Numbered from the stretch's first letter, positions 1-9,577 are shown. The stretch: 60,149 nucleotides of DNA from Oscillospiraceae bacterium (GCA_015068425.1 SVKK01000011.1:1-60149), one strand, 5' to 3'. A program made the numbers and translations. The notes: generated by a model not told the origin, from the letters alone.

Positions 1-67
1 CCGTGGATTTTCTTTGCAGTATTGCGGGAAAAGATACTCTTTGGAGCGTATAAATCCCCATGTGAGT

Positions 68-97
68 CCGCCTTTAGGAGCGGCCCTTCTTTTTTGT
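68..97 (+). terminator. Weak candidate terminator at the left edge
   Basis: A 4-bp GC stem (CCGC 68-71 with GCGG 80-83) is followed by a T-rich run. It may end a gene lying left of the window; no convincing coding frame can be assigned to bases 1-67. The stem is short, so the call is tentative. Confidence 0.25.
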
Positions 98-408
98 AAT
101 GGCAAAGCGAAAATGAGCAAAACCGCGAAGCAGTCAAAGCCTGGTTATGCTCTGCCTGCCGGTAAAAATGTTTGCCAATGAAGCTGTCGGACGCCATATT
201 TTGCTCTTCCTTAACATATAATATATGAAAGCCCGATTTTTGTGAAAAATGAAGGAAATATTGCATTTTGTCCATATGAACAAGTTCACATTTGTGCAAA
301 ATAATAAGAACAAGTTCGTTATTGACGGAAATGGAGCAATAAAATTGTCTAATATGCACAAGCGAAAAGGCTAAAAGTGGAAAAAATTACAAATTTATAA
401 GGCCCCCC
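98..408. other. AT-rich intergenic stretch upstream of the first V-ATPase operon
   Basis: About 310 bp without a supportable gene. The single reverse-strand reading frame here has no ribosome binding site and no recognisable composition. An isolated TTGACG lies at 322-327 but has no well-placed -10 partner. I see nothing further. Confidence 0.5.
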
Positions 409-421
409 TTGCAAAGGGGGG
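403..421. other. Strong GC hairpin overlapping the operon 1 promoter
   Basis: Six C (403-408) pair with six G (416-421), with two further A-T pairs and a three-base loop. No T-run follows on either strand, so it is not a classical terminator. It overlaps the -35 hexamer proposed at 409-414. Confidence 0.55.
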
Positions 422-437
422 AGTCTTGTCATATAAT
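409..437 (+). promoter_or_regulatory. Candidate promoter of V-ATPase operon 1
   Basis: TTGCAA (409-414), 17-bp spacer, TATAAT (432-437). The predicted leader of about 130 nt contains a perfect 8-bp stem-loop (ATCCGACG 485-492 with CGTCGGAT 504-511). A second TATAAT at 474-479 has no matching -35. Confidence 0.45.
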
Positions 438-573
438 TCACAATAGCGTAATTTCTGGATTTAAAGCGGCGACTATAATCCGGGATCCGACGGCCTTTGT
501 ATTCGTCGGATTTAATTATGCCCCGCGTCAGAAATTCGCAGCACAGTTAATATCCCCGGGAGGTGTAAATATA

Positions 574-888
574 ATGTATATCGAATCCATAGTGTCCATT
601 TCCGAGACCGAGGAGAAAGCGCGCCGGATGAAGGCGGAGGCTGCTCAGGACGCCAAAAAACGCATTGCAGATGAGCGCGTCAAAGGCGAGACCATGGTAG
701 CGGAGGCTGCTAAGAAGGCTGATGCAGAAATTGCGGAGATGAGCAAGGCTGCCGAAGAGCAGGCTGTTGCTTCAGCCAAAGATCTTGCAGGCAGCAGTGA
801 AACCAAAAAGGCTGTTATGCGTGCCCGCGCAGAAAAGCGTATGGACGAGGCTGTGGCACTTATTGTTGAAAGGATAGTGAAAGGCTAA
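574..888 (+). CDS. V-type ATPase peripheral stalk subunit G/H (operon 1)
   Basis: A 104-residue, almost wholly helical, Lys/Glu/Ala-rich coiled-coil protein of the AhaH/NtpF (G/H) type. It forms the peripheral stalk with subunit E, linking the catalytic head to membrane subunit I. The reading frame is open upstream to base 409, but the start at 574 is preferred: it has GGGAGG nine bases upstream and gives exactly the length of the operon 2 paralogue (104 aa), which shares the C-terminal IVERIV motif. The stop overlaps the start of subunit I by one base (TAATG), indicating translational coupling. First gene of the operon. Confidence 0.85.
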   Translation: MYIESIVSISETEEKARRMKAEAAQDAKKRIADERVKGETMVAEAAKKADAEIAEMSKAAEEQAVASAKDLAGSSETKKAVMRARAEKRMDEAVALIVERIVKG

Positions 889-2858
889 TGGCAATTGTCA
901 GAATGCAGAAGCTCCATCTGCTGGCCGCACGTTCCCGGAAGGAAGAGATTCTAACCGAACTTATGCTTCTGGGATGCGCCGAGATCAGGGAGCAGAGCGA
1001 GCTGCTTTCCGACCCGAGAATGGCCGCGATCCTCACTCGGGAGAAAAGCTCTCTTGCCGCTCTGCGACAGGAAAAGGCGCTTTTTGGCGATGCGGTGAAG
1101 CTCTTGGATAAATATGCACCGGATCCTCCGCCTTTCCTTTCTGCCAAGCCGATTATTTCCGAGTCCGAGTTTATGGATGAGGACAGGCTTGATGAAAGCA
1201 GGGAGATAGCAAAGAAAATAGTGGAGCTGGATGAGTCCATCCGCAACCACTATCTGGAGGAGAGTAATTGCGGCACGCTCATCGAGGTGCTGCAGCCATG
1301 GAAAAAATTTAATATTCCTCTTGAGTACAGCGGAAGCGCCCATGTGGGAATGAAACTGGGCACCATCCCCACCGTGTCCGATTTCGAGGGAATGAAGGCG
1401 GAGCTCGGCGATAAGGTTCCGGAAGCGGAAATCACCGAGGTCTCATCCGACGAGCACACCCGATTCCTCTGCCTGTTCTACTATAGACCCTGCGAGGAAA
1501 AGGTTATGGAGCTTCTCCACACCTATGGCTTTGCTGTTCCTCCCTTTGGAAATGTGGAGGGCACAGCTGCAGAGAACCTTGCAAAGCTGAAAGAGAAACT
1601 CCGCAAGATTCGTCTGGCCCGCGCATTGGACGAAACTCACCTTATCTCCTTTGCGGAGGATCGTCATAGACTGCAGGAGGCCTTTGACCTTGCAAGCACC
1701 CGCGAAGCAAGAGCGGAGGCTATGGAAAATCTGGCATGCACCGAAAACATTGTATGTCTGGACGCATGGGTCACAGAGCCTGAGCACGAAAAGCTGGTTG
1801 AAATTCTTGAAAAGTATGACTGTGCCTATATGTTCGATGATCCCGCTGAGGAGGAGTATCCTGAGGTTCCTGTTAAGCTGAAGAACAACTTCTTCACAAA
1901 CGGTCTTAATATGGTCACCAATATGTACTCCCTGCCGCAGTATGGAACGGTTGACCCCAACCCCCTGATGGCGCCCTTCTTTATTCTGTTCTATGGAATA
2001 ATGATGGCGGATATGGGCTATGGCCTGCTGATGGTTCTGGCAGCGATAATTGCCATGAAGAAGATGAGACCCAAGGAGGGAATGCTCCATTTCTGCAATC
2101 TTCTTCTTTGGGGCGGAATTTCCACCTTTATTATGGGTGCTCTCACCGGCGGTTTCTTCGCCGATGCCCCCTATCAGGTGGTGCATCTGATAAATCCCGA
2201 GAGCACATGGCAGGGACTGCCCTATTTGTTCACACCCTTGAACCACACCATTTATGTTCTTGCAGGCTCCATCGTTCTGGGCTTTATCCATCTGAATGCG
2301 GGTCTTGTTATCAGCTTCGTTCAGAAGGTGAAAAACAAAGCTGTTTTGGACGGAGTGTTCTATGAAGTTGCCATATGGCTTATCTTCGTAGGCGCCGGAA
2401 TTATGGTTGTAGGCTCCGGTCTTGTTCTTGGAACAGCGGCTCTGAAAAATGCGGGACTTGTGATCCTCATCATTGGCGCTGTGGCTCTTTTCTACGGAGG
2501 CACAAGAGGTAAGAAGGGTCTGGGAAAAGTTACCTCTATCTTTGGAACGCTCTATAACGAGCTGACGGGATGGTTTGGCGACCTGCTTTCCTACTCCCGT
2601 ATCATGGCGCTGATGCTGGCCGGCAGCGTTATCGGTCAGGTTTTCAACACCATAGCTGCTATGTTCGGCAATGCAATACTGTTTATTATTATATTTATTA
2701 TAGGTCATGTGCTTAACTTTGCGCTTAACCTACTGGGCTGCTATGTCCACGATCTTCGTCTCCAGTGCCTTGAGTACTTCGGAAAGTTCTATACCGACGG
2801 CGGCAGACCCTTCAAACCCCTGAAAATCAAATCCAAATATGTTGAAGTCAGCAAATAA
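888..2858 (+). CDS. V-type ATPase subunit I (membrane stator, a-subunit homologue; operon 1)
   Basis: 656 residues, normal for NtpI/AtpI. Residues 1 to about 350 form the cytoplasmic coiled-coil arm that binds the E-G stalks. From about residue 358 there is a multi-span membrane domain carrying the ion half-channels. The segment ELTGWFGDLLSYSR, near residues 557-570, and the C-terminal HDLRLQCLE segment near 620 are the conserved Arg-containing helices facing the rotating proteolipid ring. The operon 2 paralogue is of similar length but clearly diverged, especially in the arm. The gene overlaps subunit G/H by one base and is followed 15 bases later by the proteolipid gene. Confidence 0.93.
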   Translation: MAIVRMQKLHLLAARSRKEEILTELMLLGCAEIREQSELLSDPRMAAILTREKSSLAALRQEKALFGDAVKLLDKYAPDPPPFLSAKPIISESEFMDEDRLDESREIAKKIVELDESIRNHYLEESNCGTLIEVLQPWKKFNIPLEYSGSAHVGMKLGTIPTVSDFEGMKAELGDKVPEAEITEVSSDEHTRFLCLFYYRPCEEKVMELLHTYGFAVPPFGNVEGTAAENLAKLKEKLRKIRLARALDETHLISFAEDRHRLQEAFDLASTREARAEAMENLACTENIVCLDAWVTEPEHEKLVEILEKYDCAYMFDDPAEEEYPEVPVKLKNNFFTNGLNMVTNMYSLPQYGTVDPNPLMAPFFILFYGIMMADMGYGLLMVLAAIIAMKKMRPKEGMLHFCNLLLWGGISTFIMGALTGGFFADAPYQVVHLINPESTWQGLPYLFTPLNHTIYVLAGSIVLGFIHLNAGLVISFVQKVKNKAVLDGVFYEVAIWLIFVGAGIMVVGSGLVLGTAALKNAGLVILIIGAVALFYGGTRGKKGLGKVTSIFGTLYNELTGWFGDLLSYSRIMALMLAGSVIGQVFNTIAAMFGNAILFIIIFIIGHVLNFALNLLGCYVHDLRLQCLEYFGKFYTDGGRPFKPLKIKSKYVEVSK

Positions 2859-3371
<513 letters not shown>

Positions 3372-3401
3372 TTTGCCATAACTGATTAAGGCGGTAATAA
3401 A

Positions 3402-4001
3402 ATGAACGGAATTGAAAAAATAACCGCACGCCTCATACGTGATGCTCAGGCAGAGGTTGATGTTATCAACGCTGAAGCCGATGCTCAGTGCGCCGCCATT
3501 CTGGCCGAATATGAGGCTAAGGCCGCTGAAGCCTATGAAAAGCGCATTGCAAAGGGCAAGGCTGATTGCGCCACCCGCAGCGAGCGCATGGCTGCCACTG
3601 CGGATATGGAGCAGCGCAAAGCGCTTCTCGCATTCAAACAGGAAATGGTAAGCGAGGCTTTTGAAAAGGCTGCCGAAGCAGTGGCCACGCTTCCCAGAGA
3701 GAAATACATCGAGTTTTTTGCCTCTTTGGCTGCTGATGCAGCTATAAGCGGCAAGGAAAAGCTGCTGTTTTCCGAAGGTGACAAGGCTGATACGGGAGCA
3801 GAGATTGTAAGCGCTGCCAACGCCCTGCTCGCTGCCAAGGGCAAGACTGCCGAGATAAGCCTTGCCGAGGAAACTGTTGAGGTTTCCGGCGGATTTATTA
3901 TGCGCAGCGGCAATATCGAGGTTAACTGCACTGCTGATACCCTTGTGCAGCTTACCCGTTCTTCCCTCTCCTCTCAGGTGGCGGAAATACTCTTTTCTTG
4001 A
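3402..4001 (+). CDS. V-type ATPase subunit E (peripheral stalk; operon 1)
   Basis: 199 residues: an N-terminal long alanine/glutamate-rich helix (about residues 1-100) that pairs with subunit G/H, and a C-terminal globular part ending in a GGFIMRSGNIEVN segment typical of NtpE, which contacts the catalytic head. The operon 2 paralogue has the same architecture (198 aa) and an aligned GGIILRRGDIEVN segment. It ends just upstream of the subunit C ribosome binding site. Confidence 0.9.
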   Translation: MNGIEKITARLIRDAQAEVDVINAEADAQCAAILAEYEAKAAEAYEKRIAKGKADCATRSERMAATADMEQRKALLAFKQEMVSEAFEKAAEAVATLPREKYIEFFASLAADAAISGKEKLLFSEGDKADTGAEIVSAANALLAAKGKTAEISLAEETVEVSGGFIMRSGNIEVNCTADTLVQLTRSSLSSQVAEILFS

Positions 4002-4018
4002 TTTTAGGAGGTAAGGAT

Positions 4019-5017
4019 TTGGCTGACCTCAAAAAATGTGATAGCAGCAATTATCTTTTCCTGACTGCCATGCTCCGCGCCCGCGAGGCAAGCATGCTGG
4101 GCGGCGATAAGCTGGAGCGTATTCTTTCCGCCCCAAGCTTTGCCGAGGCCTGCGCCATTGCCCATGACAGCGGCTATCCCGATATGAACGGGATGAGCAT
4201 AAGAGAGGTGGAGGATGCTCTCTCCGCCCATCGCAGGGAAGAGATAGAGGACGTGGCCCTCATAGTTCCCGATAGGGAGCTTGTGGACCTGTTCCGACTG
4301 AAATATGATTATCATTCTGCCAAGGTCATGGTGAAGTCCGACGGCGTGAGCAAGCAGCTTCTCTCCTTCGAGGGTCGCGTTGAAGCCGCGGAATTTCTCA
4401 AGGCCTTTGCAAAAAACGAGCTGGTTATGCTTCCCGTTGCACTGGCAGAGGCCATTGACGACGCAAGGCATATGCTTGCCCGAACCGGCAACCCCTGCCT
4501 TGCAGATTTGATTTTGGACCGCGCATATTTTGCTGAAATGAGTGCTCTTGCGGAAAGAGCCCAACTGCCCTTTGCAAGAGATTATGTGCGTCTCATAATC
4601 GACAGCACAAACCTTAAGGTTCTCATCCGTTCCCGCATTGCGGGAAAGCGCCCCGAAATCGTGGGCGAGCTGCTTTTCGACGGCGGCAGTGTGCTTAAGG
4701 AAAGCCTTGTTGCAGCCGCTGAGAATGACGATGAGATTATGCATCTTTTCTTAGGCGCAGGCCTTGGAGATGCTGCGGAGAAGGGTCTTCAGGTTGTAAG
4801 TGGCGGCAGCATGACGGCTTTTGAGCTTGCTCTTGACAACAGTATAAATGAATACCTCTCCGACGCTGTGCGCATCGGCTTTGGCCCTGCGGCTGTTATA
4901 AGCTATCTGGCAGCGGTTGAAAACGAGGTAATGGCCCTGAGAATAATATTGACGGGACGCATAATGGGCATAAGCACCGAAGCGCTCCGGGGAAGGCTGC
5001 GTGAGAGCTATGTATAA
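4019..5017 (+). CDS. V-type ATPase subunit C (rotor socket; operon 1)
   Basis: About 332 residues from a TTG start at 4019, with AGGAGG at 4006-4011, seven bases away. The longer frame from 3998 would start inside the stop codon of subunit E and leave the ribosome binding site inside the gene. Subunit C (NtpC/AtpC, related to yeast subunit d) caps the proteolipid ring and holds the D-F shaft. The last 31 codons, from NEVMALRIILTG to the end, are identical to operon 2 although the rest has diverged: the switch to identity occurs at base 4925. Codon choice also changes there, from GTT/ATT to GTA/ATA. Confidence 0.88.
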   Translation: MADLKKCDSSNYLFLTAMLRAREASMLGGDKLERILSAPSFAEACAIAHDSGYPDMNGMSIREVEDALSAHRREEIEDVALIVPDRELVDLFRLKYDYHSAKVMVKSDGVSKQLLSFEGRVEAAEFLKAFAKNELVMLPVALAEAIDDARHMLARTGNPCLADLILDRAYFAEMSALAERAQLPFARDYVRLIIDSTNLKVLIRSRIAGKRPEIVGELLFDGGSVLKESLVAAAENDDEIMHLFLGAGLGDAAEKGLQVVSGGSMTAFELALDNSINEYLSDAVRIGFGPAAVISYLAAVENEVMALRIILTGRIMGISTEALRGRLRESYV

Positions 5018-5336
5018 GATCGCAGTAATAGGCGGCGCGGACAGCGTAATTGGCTTCAAGGCACTGGGACTGGATACATTTCCTGTGGATAGTGCAGAGA
5101 GCGCGAAAAAGGCGCTTCGAGCCGCAACAAAAGCGGAGGAAAACGGCGATGAATATGCCATCATCTATGTAGAAGAGACGGTGGCGCAGCACATGCTGGA
5201 AGAGATCAGCCGTTTTCAGGAGAAACCCAGCCCTGCCATAATCCTTATACCGGGCAGAGACGGTCCCATAGGCTTGGGACTGAGCGCCCTGAAGGAAGCA
5301 GTAGAAAAGGCAGTCGGCAGCGACATCTTGGGTTAG
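5010..5336 (+). CDS. V-type ATPase subunit F (rotor; operon 1)
   Basis: 108 residues from the ATG at 5010. The MYKIAVIGGADSVIGFKALG opening is the usual start of NtpG/AtpF-type F subunits. A GTG at 5001 would add three residues and cannot be excluded. The start overlaps subunit C by eight bases. With subunit D it forms the central rotating shaft. The TAG stop lies inside the first arm of the long inverted repeat that follows. Identical to the copy at 14081. Confidence 0.9.
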   Translation: MYKIAVIGGADSVIGFKALGLDTFPVDSAESAKKALRAATKAEENGDEYAIIYVEETVAQHMLEEISRFQEKPSPAIILIPGRDGPIGLGLSALKEAVEKAVGSDILG

Positions 5337-5609
5337 CCTGAGCTGTATAATCCAAACCCGTTTCTGAAATCATATCCGTCGGCATTGCCGCGTTATCGGC
5401 TTTTGAAGGGCGCAAAGCCCATCTGCAAGCCTCTGCCTTGCACTGCCTTAGTATATGAATTCAGAAATCTGCGACTCCACGGGAATGGATTTTTGTGTCA
5501 GGCAAAATTGAATGATGCAGGTGGGCTTTTTGCCCGCCAAAGAGTGAAATGCGGCATGACGCTAAAATCCGTCCCGTGGAGCGGGTTCGGATTATATAGC
5601 TCAGGCTAA
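5333..5609 (+). other. Structured three-way-junction element between F and A (copy 1)
   Basis: A 277-bp non-coding block fills the only large gap in the operon. P1: 5333-5360 pairs with 5582-5609 (28 positions, 26 Watson-Crick, one G-U, one mismatch). P2: 5361-5375 pairs with 5453-5467 (14 of 15) and encloses small hairpins (5398-5403/5414-5419; 5424-5429/5437-5442). P3: 5475-5484 pairs with 5572-5581, continuing at 5487-5493/5564-5570, 5497-5500/5557-5560, and ending in a G/C stem 5520-5526/5532-5538 with a T5 loop. The stems abut almost without gaps. P1 includes the stop of F and ends at the ribosome binding site of A. It could be a cis-acting RNA or a MITE: the ends read TA-GCCTGAGCT...AGCTCAGGC-TA. 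The 74-codon frame inside has no coding character. Confidence 0.75.
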
Positions 5610-5622
5610 AGGAGGAAATCTA

Positions 5623-7386
5623 ATGAGCGGAAAAGTAATAAAGGTAGCGGGCCCGCTGGTAGTAGCGGAGGGACTTTCCGACGCCAACGTAAGTGACGTT
5701 GTGCGCGTAGGTCCCCAGCACCTTATAGGTGAGATACTGAATATGACCGGGGACCGCGCATCCATACAGGTATACGAAGAGACCACCGGCCTTGGCCCGG
5801 GCGCCGAGGTAGTAACCACAGGCGTGCCCCTCAGCGTTGAACTGGGACCCGGAATGCTGGAGGGTATCTACGACGGAATCCAGCGTCCTCTTACGGAGAT
5901 AAGAGAGCTGTGCGGCCATACCATAGCCCGCGGCATCACAGTGCCAGCTCTGGACAGAAGCAAGAAATGGAGCTTTGTACCCACTGTAAAACCCGGCGAC
6001 ACCGTAGTTCCCGGCGATGTAATAGGTACAGTTCAGGAGACCAGCGCAATACTCCATAAGATCCTTGTGCCCACAGGCAAGGGCGGCACCGTAAAGAGCA
6101 TAGACTCCGGTGAGTTCACAGTAGAAGATACCGTCTGCGTAGTGGAAAACAAGGGCAAGGAAATCGCCCTTACTATGATGCAGAAGTGGCCCGTCCGAGT
6201 AGGCAGACCTTACGCGAAGAAGTTTGTTCCGGATAAGCCCCTGCAGAGCGGACAGAGAATAGTAGACACCATGTTCCCCGTAGCCAAGGGCGGCACGGCA
6301 GCAATCCCCGGCCCCTTCGGCAGCGGCAAAACCGTAATGCAGCACGCGCTGGCAAAATGGTCCGACGTGGACATCGTTGTGTATATAGGCTGCGGCGAAC
6401 GCGGCAATGAGATGACGGACGTTCTGATGGAGTTCCCCGAGCTTATAGACCCCCATACCGGCGAACCCCTTATGAAGCGTACCGTGCTTATAGCAAACAC
6501 TTCTGACATGCCCGTTGCAGCCCGTGAAGCCAGTATCTATACCGGCATCACCATCGCAGAGTATTTCAGAGATATGGGTTATGACGTAGCGGTTATAGCC
6601 GACTCCACCTCCCGCTGGGCAGAAGCACTGCGAGAGATGAGCGGACGACTGGAAGAGATGCCCGGCGAAGAAGGCTATCCCGCCTATCTGGCCAGCCGCA
6701 TCGCCCAGTTCTATGAGCGTGCCGGCGTTATCCAGTGCCTTGGCAGCGACGAGAGAAAAGGCTCCCTCACCGCCGTTGGCGCCGTATCTCCTCCGGGCGG
6801 TGACATATCCGAACCCGTAAGCCAGGCAACTATGCGTATAACCAAGGTGTTCTGGGCTCTGGACTCCAGCCTTGCATATGCAAGACACTTCCCCGCCATC
6901 AACTGGCTGAACTCCCACTCTCTGTATCTGGATTCTCTCAAGCCCTGGTATGAGAGCAATTACCCCGGCTTCATCGCCAACAGAGACAAGGCAATGGCAA
7001 TACTGCAGGAAGAAGCCAGCCTTAACGAGATAGTACGCCTGGTTGGCGCAGATGCACTTGCTCCCGCCGAGCAGCTGACTCTGGCAACCGCAAAGATGAT
7101 TCGCGAGGACTTCCTCCAGCAGAACTCCTTTGTGGATATAGACTCCTACTCCGAGACCGAGAGACAGTATCTGCTTATGGCAATGATACTGGACTTCGAT
7201 GTTCAGGCAAGAGCAGCAATCAATCAGGGCGTAGAGCTTGGCAAGATAATGAATATCCCCGTAAGAGAAAAGATCGGCCGCGCAAAGAGTGTACCCGCCG
7301 ATGCATATAAGGCAGAGTATGCCGTAATGAAAGAAGAAATGAAGGCTCAGATCGATGAGCTATGCCGCGGAGGTGAGCAGCTGTGA
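5623..7386 (+). CDS. V-type ATPase catalytic subunit A (operon 1)
   Basis: 587 residues. Catalytic ATP-hydrolysing (or synthesising) subunit, three per head. The Walker A motif GPFGSGKT is at residues 230-237 (Lys236). The family-specific insert precedes the nucleotide-binding domain, and the segments [19 protein letters not shown] and VSPPGGD are all present and typical of archaeal/V-type A subunits. Strong ribosome binding site (AGGAGG 5610-5615) immediately after the structured element. Its codons favour GTA for valine and ATA for isoleucine, unlike the surrounding genes. It overlaps B by four bases. Identical to 14694-16457. Confidence 0.97.
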   Translation: MSGKVIKVAGPLVVAEGLSDANVSDVVRVGPQHLIGEILNMTGDRASIQVYEETTGLGPGAEVVTTGVPLSVELGPGMLEGIYDGIQRPLTEIRELCGHTIARGITVPALDRSKKWSFVPTVKPGDTVVPGDVIGTVQETSAILHKILVPTGKGGTVKSIDSGEFTVEDTVCVVENKGKEIALTMMQKWPVRVGRPYAKKFVPDKPLQSGQRIVDTMFPVAKGGTAAIPGPFGSGKTVMQHALAKWSDVDIVVYIGCGERGNEMTDVLMEFPELIDPHTGEPLMKRTVLIANTSDMPVAAREASIYTGITIAEYFRDMGYDVAVIADSTSRWAEALREMSGRLEEMPGEEGYPAYLASRIAQFYERAGVIQCLGSDERKGSLTAVGAVSPPGGDISEPVSQATMRITKVFWALDSSLAYARHFPAINWLNSHSLYLDSLKPWYESNYPGFIANRDKAMAILQEEASLNEIVRLVGADALAPAEQLTLATAKMIREDFLQQNSFVDIDSYSETERQYLLMAMILDFDVQARAAINQGVELGKIMNIPVREKIGRAKSVPADAYKAEYAVMKEEMKAQIDELCRGGEQL

Positions 7387-8756
7387 TCAAGGAATACAGA
7401 ACAATACACGAGGTAGTAAGTCCTCTGATGGTAGTAGAGCAGGTAGAAGGCGTAAGCTATGACGAGCTCTGCGAGATCCAGCTTCCCAACGGCGAGATCC
7501 GCCACGGCAAGGTACTGGAAGTAAACGGCGACAGAGCCGTAGTGCAGCTATATGAGAGCGCAGCGGGCATCAACCTGCGAGACAGCAAGGTGAGATTCCT
7601 TGGCCATCCTCTGGAGCTGGCCGTCAGCGAGGATATGCTGGGACGCGTGTTCAACGGCATGGGCAAGCCCATTGACGGAGGCCCCGAAATGCTGGCCGAA
7701 GCCCATCTGGATATAAACGGCCTTCCTATGAACCCTGCAGCGAGAGCCTATCCCGCAGAGTTTATCCAGACCGGCGTCAGCACCATAGACGGACTTAATA
7801 CCCTTGTCCGCGGCCAGAAGCTGCCCATCTTCTCCGGCAGCGGTCTGCCCCATAAGGAACTGGCAGCCCAGATAGCAAGACAGGCAAAGGTTCTGGGCGC
7901 AGACGATAAGTTCGCCGTTGTGTTCGCCGCAATAGGCATCACCTTCGAAGAGTCCGAGTTCTTTGTGCAGGAGTTTAAGCGCACCGGCGCAATAGACAGA
8001 ACCGTTCTGTTTTCAAATCTGGCAAACGAGCCCGCCGTAGAGCGTATCGCCACTCCCCGAATGGCCCTGACCGCAGCAGAGTATCTGGCATTTGAGAAGG
8101 ATATGCATGTTCTTGTTATCCTCACCGACATTACCAACTACGCCGAAGCTCTCCGCGAAATTTCCGCGGCAAAGAAGGAAGTCCCCGGCAGAAGAGGTTA
8201 TCCCGGCTACCTGTATACGGACCTTGCAACCATGTATGAGCGAGCAGGCCGCCGCATAGGCAAGGCAGGCTCCATCACCATGATACCCATACTGACCATG
8301 CCCGAGGATGACAAGACCCATCCCATCCCCGACCTTACCGGATATATTACGGAAGGCCAGATAATCCTGAACCGGGAGCTGTTCCGCAAGGGCATAGTAC
8401 CTCCCGTGGATGTACTGCCCTCTCTCAGCCGACTGAAGGATAAGGGTATAGGCGTAGGCAAGACAAGAGAAGACCACAGCGGCACAATGAACCAGCTGTT
8501 CGCTGCCTATGCGGCAGGTAAGGATGCCAAGGAGCTTATGACCATACTTGGAGAAAGCGCGCTGAGCGAAACCGACAAGCTGTATGCAAAGTTTGCAGAA
8601 GCATTTGAAGAAAAGTATGTGAACCAGGGCAACGATACCAACCGGAGCATAGAGGAAACTCTGAACATCGGCTGGGAGCTTTTGAGCATACTACCCAGAA
8701 GCGAGCTGAAGCGAGTAAAGGTAGAGCACATCGAGAAGTATATGCCCAAAGAGTAA
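7383..8756 (+). CDS. V-type ATPase non-catalytic subunit B (operon 1)
   Basis: 457 residues, starting with GTG in a GTGA overlap with the stop of A, consistent with coupled translation giving the 3:3 A/B ratio. No P-loop: the corresponding site reads [18 protein letters not shown], the normal form for B subunits. The [23 protein letters not shown] region, read in pieces, is the conserved nucleotide-sandwich face contacting A. Identical to 16454-17827. Confidence 0.96.
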   Translation: MIKEYRTIHEVVSPLMVVEQVEGVSYDELCEIQLPNGEIRHGKVLEVNGDRAVVQLYESAAGINLRDSKVRFLGHPLELAVSEDMLGRVFNGMGKPIDGGPEMLAEAHLDINGLPMNPAARAYPAEFIQTGVSTIDGLNTLVRGQKLPIFSGSGLPHKELAAQIARQAKVLGADDKFAVVFAAIGITFEESEFFVQEFKRTGAIDRTVLFSNLANEPAVERIATPRMALTAAEYLAFEKDMHVLVILTDITNYAEALREISAAKKEVPGRRGYPGYLYTDLATMYERAGRRIGKAGSITMIPILTMPEDDKTHPIPDLTGYITEGQIILNRELFRKGIVPPVDVLPSLSRLKDKGIGVGKTREDHSGTMNQLFAAYAAGKDAKELMTILGESALSETDKLYAKFAEAFEEKYVNQGNDTNRSIEETLNIGWELLSILPRSELKRVKVEHIEKYMPKE

Positions 8757-8768
8757 GGGGGAAGAGTG

Positions 8769-9428
8769 ATGCCAAAAACAGCGGTAACCCCCACAAGAAT
8801 GGTACTGAACCAGCTGAAGGGCCGCCTGAAGACCGCAACCCGCGGACACAAGCTGCTGAAGGATAAGCGCGACGAGCTAATGCGTCAGTTTATGGACGTG
8901 GTGCGGAAGAACAAGGAGCTTCGACTGAAGGTGGAAGCGGGATTGACGGAAGCCTTCGGAGCGCTGACTGTAGCCAGTGCGGTAATGAGTCCTGAGATGC
9001 TGGAGCAGGCACTGATGTACCCGAGGCAGAGCGTGGAGCTGGGAGTAGGCTTCAAAAATGTAATGAGCGTTGATGTGCCGGAATATACCTTCCGAACCCA
9101 GAACGCAGACCCGGGAGAGATATATCCTTACGGCTTTGCACAGACCAGCGGCGAGCTGGATATAGCGATGCAGAGCTTAAGCCGAGTGTTTGAGGATATG
9201 CTGGAGCTGGCTCAGATAGAGAAGACAATGCAGCTTCTGGCGGAGGAGATAGAAAAGACCCGCCGCAGAGTAAACGCTCTTGAGTATGTTATGATTCCCG
9301 ATATGAAGGAGAACATCAAGTTCATCACTATGAAGCTGGAGGAAAACGACCTTTCCACCAAGGTTCGCCTTATGAAGGTTAAGGAAATGGTCCTCAAGCA
9401 GGCTCACGATTTCAAATATCCTCAGTGA
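8769..9428 (+). CDS. V-type ATPase subunit D (central rotor shaft; operon 1)
   Basis: 219 residues from the ATG at 8769; a GTG directly before it (8766) is possible but the spacing to AAGGGGGA favours the ATG. Long N- and C-terminal helices form the coiled coil inserted in the A3B3 head, with the family opening VTPTRMVLNQLKGRL. The codon signature changes within the gene: up to about base 9275 valine is mostly GTA/GTG, and after that only GTT/GTC. Last gene of operon 1. Identical to 17840-18499. Confidence 0.95.
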   Translation: MPKTAVTPTRMVLNQLKGRLKTATRGHKLLKDKRDELMRQFMDVVRKNKELRLKVEAGLTEAFGALTVASAVMSPEMLEQALMYPRQSVELGVGFKNVMSVDVPEYTFRTQNADPGEIYPYGFAQTSGELDIAMQSLSRVFEDMLELAQIEKTMQLLAEEIEKTRRRVNALEYVMIPDMKENIKFITMKLEENDLSTKVRLMKVKEMVLKQAHDFKYPQ

Positions 9429-9433
9429 AAAAA

Positions 9434-9468
9434 AGAGCAGACCCAATTATTGGGTCTGCTCTTTTTTT
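9434..9468 (+). terminator. Terminator of V-ATPase operon 1
   Basis: A perfect 12-bp stem (9434-9445 with 9451-9462), five-base loop and a T-run. Its sequence is unrelated to the terminator after operon 2, which marks the end of the duplicated tract at 9436. Confidence 0.95.
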
Positions 9469-9548
9469 GCGCATTTCCTGCAGCAAAGTCCCCAAAAGAT
9501 TGTTAAAAATATACCCGGAACGTTAAAAAACTAACTTTACAAATAATA

Positions 9549-9577
9549 TTGCTTTTAGATTTTCTGTACTATATAAT
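9549..9577 (+). promoter_or_regulatory. Candidate promoter of V-ATPase operon 2
   Basis: TTGCTT (9549-9554), 17-bp spacer, TATAAT (9572-9577) in the 270-bp gap between the operons. The leader would be about 115 nt. An independent promoter plus the operon 1 terminator means the two ATPases can be expressed separately. Confidence 0.5.

Larger units (their letters stand above)
4925..9436. repeat. Identical direct repeat, copy 1 (C 3' end through D)
   Basis: A 4512-bp tract matches 13996-18507 at a constant offset of 9071. I found no difference on reading the two, and translations in all frames of both strands agree. The left edge is abrupt, within a codon of subunit C; the right edge falls at the start of two unrelated terminators. 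Confidence 0.93.

Noticed and set aside
134-361. 75-codon reverse frame near the left edge
   Set aside because: AT-rich, no ribosome binding site, composition of random sequence.
409-573. Upstream extension of the first G/H subunit
   Set aside because: It would translate through the promoter and leader hairpins; the paralogue in operon 2 supports a 104-residue protein.
5385-5609. 74-codon plus-strand frame inside the F-A gap, repeated at 14456-14680
   Set aside because: It has no ribosome binding site, lies across the arms of the inverted repeats, and its residues look like a translation of structured DNA. Its perfect repetition follows from the duplicated tract.
5620-6918. Long reverse-strand frame (432 codons) opposite subunit A, also at 14691-15989
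   Set aside because: Antisense shadow of a strongly conserved gene; composition rich in Gly/Cys/Tyr, no start signal.
4925-9436. Identical tract considered as a simple assembly artefact
   Set aside because: Not fully excluded, but each copy joins diverged subunit C sequence on the left and different terminators and genes on the right, which a trivial duplication error would not produce. Long reads remain decisive.
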